From NCBI RefSeq assembly GCF_945859685.1, contig NC_079147.1:55396946-55460945 (forward strand): 64,000 nt of DNA, written 5' to 3'. Position 1 is the first letter of the stretch. Each line of letters begins with the position of its first letter. Below, piece after piece: positions 57,431 to 64,000 of the stretch. A program made the position numbers and the translations under genes. The stretch comes from Eupeodes corollae. Lineage: Eukaryota; Arthropoda; Insecta; Diptera; Syrphidae. Below the pieces are notes generated by a model, which was given only the letters and a program-made list of their open reading frames with translations, was not told the DNA's origin and searched no databases.

Positions 57431-58240
57431 GAACCAGATATCGACTTCAAATACATTTTGTTATACAGATAATAATGCAAAAAGATGCAGAAAGGGCTCT
57501 GAAGACAATTACGTGGGTTTTTCCTTTTTACCATAGCAGTTTAAAAAAAAGGCTTCAATTTTGGTTAACCCTAAATATCACACGAACCAATGACGCTAGA
57601 GACTTGAATTAAATTTTATATATAGTTATATATATAAATTTTAACGTAATACCAAACCAGTATATTTTTGGAAAAAATTCGATAAACGGTTTTTATTTTA
57701 TTTTATTTTAACTTATAAGAAATATTATTTTCAACATTCGAAAACATTTTGAAAAAAAATCGAATTGACAGGTTTTTTTTACAAAAAATAAAAACCTAAC
57801 AAAAAAAAACGATACTAAAACTTGGTAAAAATCTGCTTTCGACTCAAAATGCTTTTTTTATTTCACTACCGATACTCGGTAGTTTTTTTTATTTTTTTTA
57901 TAAAAAAATAAATTCTACAAGAAATAGTACTAAATTGGTAAGAATTGATGATAGATTCTTGATATCTCTCAAATTAATTTAATTCATCCAATATGTAAAA
58001 ATTTAAGAAATGCTACTAAAATTCGTAAAAATTTGTTTTCGACTAAAAATCTATTTAACAAAACTAGATTTTCAAACTAAACTTTTTCTTTATATGAAAA
58101 ATATTGTTGGTAATATTTAAATTTTTAAGGATAATTTAACTAACAACTTATTAAACCTAACACGAAAAACTACAAACTTTTAAGCAAGACAAATAGACAG
58201 ACGGGATGGCAAGTTATCAGTGTGGGTCGCATTCCAGTCT
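57421..58240 (-). repeat. R172 family copy, reverse orientation
   Basis: It reads backwards relative to 33865: TAGCTCAAGAACCAGATATC at 57422, AATAATGCAAAAAGATGCAG, AAGGGCTCTGAAGACAATTA, diverged internal units (TCGAATTGACAGG, ACTTGGTAAAAATCTG), then AAGCAAGACAAATAGACAGA and GTGTGGGTCGCATTCCAG at the head. It truncates the Tc1 element. A GTTAACC..GACGCTAGAGACTTG patch at 57560-57610 is shared with 47520-47560. Confidence 0.85.
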
Positions 58241-58799
58241 CTTTTTGTAGTTTTATTCTACGCTTAGGCTTGGGCCTAAAGAAGGCCCACACATTAATTT
58301 TTAATGAACAAAAAACTTTTAAAAAAATCTTAAAACGAACTGTGGTGATATCTAAAGCAAAAAAAAACTGTTTTGTAGTCAAAGGTGTTATGCACGTAAT
58401 TAGCTAAGTACGGCATTCTTATAATTAAGTTAAAAAAGGCATGTCTGACTTTCCTGGGATCTGAAGAAATCTGCGTTGTACAGTTTCAATTCTTTGAGAG
58501 TGAGAGTTCTGATGTAGAGTTTAGGCTTGACTAATGACTTGAAGATGTGTAGTGTGTAGTGATTTAGAGATATAGGGGTTCGAGAATTCTTTAGACGAAC
58601 GTTTGATGAAGCCAAGGAATGAGTTAACATATAATCAAAAGGAGCTCGAAAATTTAACTCCTTGGTCGCGAATAGAACAGACAGAAATAATAATAATGCT
58701 ATGAATTGGCACAAAACAAATGTTTCCAAAGCTTTGGAAAAGTAGCGCAGCCTTTCTGTAATAAATATATTAAGAAAATGTTTCAACCAAACAATTTGA
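58241..58799. other. Unresolved stretch
   Basis: The 118-residue minus ORF 58430-58786 has no recognised motif; it may be a degraded LINE tail but I cannot show it. Confidence 0.35.
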
Positions 58800-59060
58800 C
58801 ATAAAATAAAAACTTCAAGAAGGGCATTTGTTCGTAGACTACTACATTAACATATGGTGTTAGAGCAAGCTTGAAGCTCGCCTAAATTCTTTATATACCT
58901 GAATCGAGTTGAAATGAGCTTGATTCGACTCGGTTCCCGTCGGGGATAGGAGTCGAGTCAAAATTTGTGAAGAACAATCTGTGCGGATAAATTGGTTTTA
59001 CAGGTAATTTGTTATGGTCTGTTTATTTTTGCATGTTTGTATTCAAAAAATATTGTTTTG
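58800..59060 (+). repeat. Repeat family S, copy 2
   Basis: It matches the reverse complement of 14890-15110 (AACTTCAAGAAGGG, TTCGTAGACTACTACATT, GTCGGGGAT, AGTCGAGTCAAAATTTGTGA, TGGTTTTACAG, TCTGTTTATTTTTGCATG). An extra stretch of about 60 bases near 58865-58920 is absent from the other copy. Confidence 0.75.
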
Positions 59061-60834
59061 TCTTGCAAAATAAACACAGTTAGTCAATTTTCATTAACAA
59101 AACTAAATAATTTCAACAGTAACAGATTGATTTTTTCACCAATGGAGAAGACATGATCTCAAATGCACAACTACTCAACGAACACTGTCATCGAGATACG
59201 AATGCAATATCAATCGTACCAACATTATTGAGAACGAAATCACATAAGATTCATTCGAGACTCGTATAAATGTCAAAAACCCATCCGTAGTGAGATTCTA
59301 CTCTAACTTTTATCGGTAGTATTCATACTGCGGATATTGTGTTTCTTATTCGTGTAAAATCCTACTACACTATTGTTAGATTTTCCAGCAAAACACGGGT
59401 ATTGGTTTTTGAAATATTAAGCGTTAACCAATTTTTTTCACTTGTTTTAAAATTGCTTTACTTAAAATAAACTTGGTGTTATAAATTTGAACAATTTAAA
59501 TGATGAGCTTAAGAGAACACAATTCATTTCTCTTAAATATGTTATTGTAAGATATTTGGATAAGACATACCTCGAAAGTGTAAAGATTCATTAGAACCCT
59601 GATTTATTGCAAAAAAGCAGATATTTGTGTCAACTTTTGAATATACCTGTCAAAAAATTAGATTCCAAGTAAACCAATTTTTTTTCTTAACGTCAAATCA
59701 AATTATAACTTTATCCAAATTTCTTTATAGGTCATAATCTGACCTTTAACTATATTTTCTTTGAAAAAATTATCATGAAAGACCGCATCATGTATAGGTT
59801 GACAATTTTCAATTCAGCTATCGGTTATTTGTTTTATTTGTTTAAGGTTTTTGTTGGTCAACTTCATTTTTCTGAATTAAATAAAATTTGCTTATATTTT
59901 TGTTTGTAATATTTTCAGAGAAAATACTCTGCATATTTCCGCTAACATTGTCACTCGTATCTAAAATCAACAAAAACTGTATTTTTAAAATATTTGTATT
60001 TATTCAAATAAAAAACACATAAAAGTAATTGGTTTTTACATATTTAATTGGAATTGAATTGTTATTACAAATCAAAGAACAACATTTAGTTGTATTGACA
60101 AAAAAAGATACATTGGATATGTCGCATTTTTCTATTTTCTATTTTTGTGTACATAATGGATATGCCAGTGTTTAAAGGAAAACCTCAATAACCCACAAAA
60201 CCTTTGCGGTAGCTTTAGCTGAAAAAATTAATTGGATATGGAGGATATTGCATAAAGTCAACAAAAATAAATAGAAATATTGAGCTTCCGCATGTGAATG
60301 AAAAATAATAGACAAATATTCACAGTGAATGAATCTCTATGATATCTTTTTTCACATAAGGAAAAAGTTGTAATAGTTTTGTTAAAAATGTTTTTAAAGG
60401 GAAAACTAATAAAGGCGGATTTATGGTTTGGTTGTAGCTGCAATTCATTAAGTTATTACATTACAATGAATTTAAAAGCCATTTCCAGGAAAATAGGCTT
60501 TTCCAGTATAAACCTAGAACCTGACTTTTTCTGTCATATTTTCATAGCTGTTATTATTATGTATAAACTGTGCCTTAATAATCTTTAAACAAAAAAAAAT
60601 GTATTGTTCTCGAAAAAAGGGTTTAAAAAAGATTAAGATGAATTCTTAAAAATGATTATATCGCCAAGCCTTATAACACACTGCACTAAAGAGCCAACAA
60701 ATTACTTTTGAAATAAAATAGCAAAATGCACCTAAAACTACATACATCATTTACGAGTACTTGAAAACTTAAGTAGGAATTAGAAATTACAAGTAAGTTT
60801 TAAAAAGCATTATTTTTTAATCTCTCGTCTTACG
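59061..60834. other. AT-rich stretch without recognisable gene
   Basis: I see only short chance ORFs; nothing is supported. Confidence 0.5.
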
Positions 60835-61110
60835 AATTTTTAATTTTGGTTGACCATAAATATCTCACGCTGGTGGCGTTATACCAAATTGGTATGAACT
60901 TAAAAAAAAAAACACAAAGAAAATTGTGTGCGCAACGAAAAATAGTGTTTTTTTACATCTGATGTATTTTTTTGAATTCAGTGAAAATTCGAATTGAGAA
61001 TTTTATTACAAAAACAAAGAATCTAAATAAGCTGTACTTAATATTTTAAAAACTTGATTCTCGAAAAGAATAAAAGTACAGGCTTCAAACTTATTTAATA
61101 TTAATAGACA
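60835..61110 (-). repeat. Diverged R172-related segment
   Basis: TTGGTTGACCATAAATATCT, GATGTATTTTTTTGAATTCA, TCGAATTGAGAATTTTATTA and GGCTTCAAACTTATTT correspond to the R172 internal unit read backwards (for example 57560-57800). It is more diverged than the other copies. Confidence 0.55.
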
Positions 61111-61772
61111 ATATTTTTACTGGCAACATAAAGGAAATACATATATGGCAGGTTATACATTCGTAAACAATTTTAAACTCGAGATTTTAATCAAACATGA
61201 CATTACGCTTGTAGAGAAGCTTGACGGAAGTGGGTCCCCGATTCCGTCTGTCTGCCTGTCTGCCCCCGATCTTACATACCAAACCATTTCGCCGATTGAC
61301 TTCAAAAAAATGTTTTTTTTTTCCATTTATCTAAAAATAACAATATAATATTCACAAATACAAATTTTATGATCAAAAGTTTGAATTTTCTCAAGGCCAA
61401 ACCGATAGGTACCGCTAGTTTAGTTACAAGCATGCTTATTAAAATTGAATTACTATATTAGAAAAAACTGCATCCTTATCTTAAAGACTGCCTGTACACT
61501 ACTTTGGCTGTGGATTTGTAGGTGGCAACAAAACGTATTGATTTTCAGGAGGATATTCCTTTAATCCATACCAAGTATGGAAAAAGTTTGTCCCTGGGAT
61601 TTATTTATTATTAGGGAAAAGGATATTTTCAAAGGGAACTGTAACCTTTTAAAAGATATATGGACTAATGAGTTAATAGCATCGGAATCCGCGGAACATG
61701 TGCGAGCTGACCCGTGCCGTAATAATAGTTGCTACTGTCATATTATTTCTTAATTCTTTGATCAATAGTCTT

Positions 61773-62420
61773 CTACCATAACACATTATTGGGATTGCTT
61801 AAATTTCTTAAAAGCATAACAGGCGTATCTATTTTTAATCTTAGTTCATGAGGTGGTAAGCCAGCTAGATTGAGGGAATTTAAAAATTCCTGTCGGTAAT
61901 ACACTGTATCTTCGATGATGCACACGGTGTCCACAGATTTGTAACATTTAAAATCACCTGGTACTTTTTCAATAATAATTTTGTTTACCTCATCTACTGA
62001 TTCGTTTCTGGGTATCAATATTGCTCTCAAACAGAGCCAATGGAAATGTCTCACTGTAAGATTATTTATGTCGGGATGTGTCTATAAGAATTTCTTTACT
62101 GCGAACAGTTTGAGCCAGTTCAATATCCAACAGTACTCGTTAGCTGTTTGCAATTGCAGTAGTAAATTTGTCGTCTCCTAAGTTTCTGAGAAATTCCCAC
62201 AGCGGGTATTGCATAAATGTGCTCTCATATTTGTGCGCAAATTGAGAGTTTTAATTCATAGCCACAAAAATGATGATTTGAGGCACGCTTTAATAACGTC
62301 GGCACTGGTAGAGTTTCCCGAAAGTCTCCAGCGAAAACAAAAGTTACGCCAAACATCATATTGCTTCAGAAGGGTACCCCTCATGTGGAGCAATACAAAA
62401 AACAGAAACGTTATTTTGTT
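61773..62420 (-). pseudogene. Helitron helicase C-terminal fragment
   Basis: On the minus strand FAGDFRETLPV near 62320 (motif with GDFRQTLPV in relatives) is followed by a damaged zone. Then come RAILIPRNESVDEVNKII, VPGDFKCYKSVDTVCI, EFLNSLNLAGLPPHELRLKI and PVMLLRNLSNPNNVLW, ending at 61773. It is the same domain as in 53968-54324 but a different, more diverged Helitron lineage. Orientation is opposite to the Walker A piece at 62865. Confidence 0.85.
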
Positions 62421-62704
62421 TCTTTTTGCCCAAAACCATTACACTCAAATTTAAATAAATATCATAAAGCCCAAAAGGCCTTAACTCCCAAATAAATTTA
62501 AAACAAAAACTCGTAACCTGTTAGTTGTCATTTTGACAAAAGAATTTAAAATTTAAAATTTGGGTTTTTGTAACATTATATTTTGGGCATTACGACAAAA
62601 ACGATGTCTATCCTTTTTTATAAACAGTGTGGTATGTATGAGGGGCATGCAGTCCGCCCGTGTCTGGGCTAGCTATAGGATTCGGGATAGGTGCCTCTCA
62701 CCTA

Positions 62705-62860
62705 CTCGAAATCATATATCAAATCGACAGGTTTTTTGAAAATAAAAACATATAAAAACATTACTGAAACTTGGTAAAAATTGATTTTCGACTCAACTAT
62801 ATTCTCATTTAGTAAGAATATTGGCTTCAAACTAACTTCATCTTTCCAAAAATACAGGTG
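62705..62860 (-). repeat. R172 fragment
   Basis: ATCGACAGGTTTTTTGAAAA, GAAACTTGGTAAAAATTGAT, TTTTCGACTCAACTATATTC and TATTGGCTTCAAACTAACTT are R172 internal-unit sequence read backwards. It directly abuts the Helitron fragment. Confidence 0.75.
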
Positions 62861-62864
62861 GGTT

Positions 62865-63047
62865 ATATATTTCTTGGATGCACCTGGTGGTACAGGCAAG
62901 ACTTTGGTGTATCATTGATTTTAGCGACTATTAGATCGGAACAGAAAATTGCATTGGAACTTGCATTTTCGGTAATTGCTGCTACATTATAAGAAGGTGG
63001 TCGGACCGCCCACTTTGCATTAAAATTGCCATTGAATGCATTGGTTT
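62865..63047 (+). pseudogene. Helitron helicase Walker A fragment
   Basis: YFLDAPGGTGKT, with the Walker A intact at about 62875-62910, is followed after frame changes by segments equivalent to IRSEQKIALELA, SVIAATL and EGGRTAHFALKLPLNAL. It ends at the poly(T) of an antisense family A LINE. It matches the helicase section deleted from the Helitron at 53537. Confidence 0.85.
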
Positions 63048-64000
63048 TTTTTTTTTATAATAAGCGCACACTCAAGGGGATATATTACCCTTATTATGTA
63101 GACACAGTGTGAGCACTAGGAAAGGGAGAGAGGGGTTGAAAGGAGATGTCGGTGCACATTGATTTTGAATTCCTGAATATTGCAATAGCTGGGAAAGACA
63201 GTGTGGCAAGGCATTCCACATTCGCATAGTACGGCTAAAGAACAAATCTCTGTACTTGACAGTACGACCGAAGATGGGCTCGAGGGTATATTGATGAGCA
63301 TTCCTAGAAGCGCGAGTATTACGGTTGAACTGTTTAAGGGCAGGAATCCAGCTGGCTATTTCTCTAGAGCATAAACCATTAAAATAACGTTAAAAAAGCG
63401 TGAGGCTTAAGTAAGTTACAGGAGCACCAGCCCAGATATGGGAGTTATACTCAAGCTTTGGACGTATATAAGTCTTGTAAAAAACACCCAGATCAGAGGG
63501 GGAGAAAAACTTCTTGCATCGCCTTAGAAAACCCAAACATCTTGCGGCATTTTTGGCGACATCGCGTATGTGATCGTTCCACAAAAGGTGGTTGGTGATG
63601 CACATACCAAGAATATCGAGATGTTCAGTTTCCTCGATGCAAGTGCCATTTATGGATAATGGAAGTGGGGATATGTTTCACTTTAACGATACAAGACAGC
63701 ATTGCGTTTTCGAAGCATTAAATTCCACGCGGTTTCTTATTCCCCACTGTACAATGCTGTTTAGGTCGGAATTTAATGAGCTTATCATATTTTGTCGTTG
63801 CAGTTCCACATCCGAAGAAGAGGGGTGTGAATCTGAAAACGAATATGAAAAGCTAAGAGTACTATCGTCAGCGAAACAATGTATTGGATTAGATGTTGCA
63901 GACAGGAGATCATTAATAAAAATGAGAAAGAGTGTTGGAGATAGAACAGAGCCCTGGGGCACACCAGCATTTATTTTGTGGTTTTCAGACTTGAATCCAT
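63048..64000 (-). pseudogene. Family A LINE, young copy, partial at window edge
   Basis: The minus-strand copy starts beyond the right edge. It contains PQGSVLSPTLFLIFINDLLS, the catalytic HCFADDSTLSFSYS (63845-63890), QWGIRNRVEFNASKTQCC, LLWNDHIRDVAKNAARCLGF and TYIRPKLEYNSHIWAGAP. Near 63405-63420 there is a deletion of roughly 100 bases relative to the copy at 16765. The last part (NVHRHLLSTPLSLS), the 3' UTR and the A-run match that copy almost perfectly. The open RT core suggests recent activity of the family; this copy is disabled by the deletion. Confidence 0.9.

Noticed and set aside
61195..61290. GTGGGTCCCCGATTCCGTC / TGTCTGCCTGTCTG patch as an R172 head
   Set aside because: It resembles the head only over the short CCGTCTGTC word; it may be another family and I cannot delimit it.

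Overview
The window is nuclear DNA of a higher dipteran: AT-rich, intron-like, and crowded with broken transposable elements. The only host coding sequence I can defend is one internal exon of the dual-GAF phosphodiesterase gene Pde11 (25229-25484, minus strand). It has an AG acceptor, a GTAAGT donor and a GAF-domain protein nearly identical in kind to that of flies. No other Pde11 exon is visible, so much of the window may be introns of that gene, with more than 25 kb before the next downstream exon. Species cannot be fixed from this; a tephritid-like or other schizophoran fly with a repeat-rich genome fits.

Layout. 1-4851: BEL/Pao LTR retrotransposon on the minus strand, with a stop-free pol of 1,218 codons running off the left edge and a gag ORF, but apparently lacking the protease active site. 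6060-7690: decayed LINE. 7789-9203: a 21-bp minisatellite organised into higher-order units that each contain an inverted monomer. 11560-15110: two LOA/I-like LINEs carrying RNase H, one split by a tRNA-derived SINE. 16765-24740: a young RT-only LINE 3' end (family A), an RTE-like LINE, a Tc1/mariner transposase, a jockey-like LINE, and another LOA split by a second SINE. 25229-25484: the Pde11 exon. 26370-30899: a Transib-like (RAG1-related) relic split by a LOA insertion with a 16-bp target-site duplication; that LOA is itself split by a LINE 3' tail. 31440-43690: RTE-like, jockey-like and LOA fragments, Helitron pieces holding a family A LINE, and a full-length copy of an AT-rich family with about 172-bp internal repeats (R172). 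45455-50690: LINEs, a second large R172 copy, and a separate 133-bp tandem array. 52320-58240: a family A LINE, then an IR/DR Tc1 element whose inverted repeat holds a 3,125-bp Helitron with both termini, then R172 again. 58800-64000: a second copy of an unnamed repeat (S), Helitron pieces, R172 pieces and a young family A LINE running off the right edge.

No gene cluster, operon, defence island or CRISPR exists here. The biology of the window is the nesting order of mobile elements inside what is probably intronic DNA. The most unusual structures are the strand-switching minisatellite, the R172 family, the Helitron-in-Tc1 nest and the near-intact BEL pol. All boundaries of decayed elements are approximate, since they come from reading translations and matching copies by eye.
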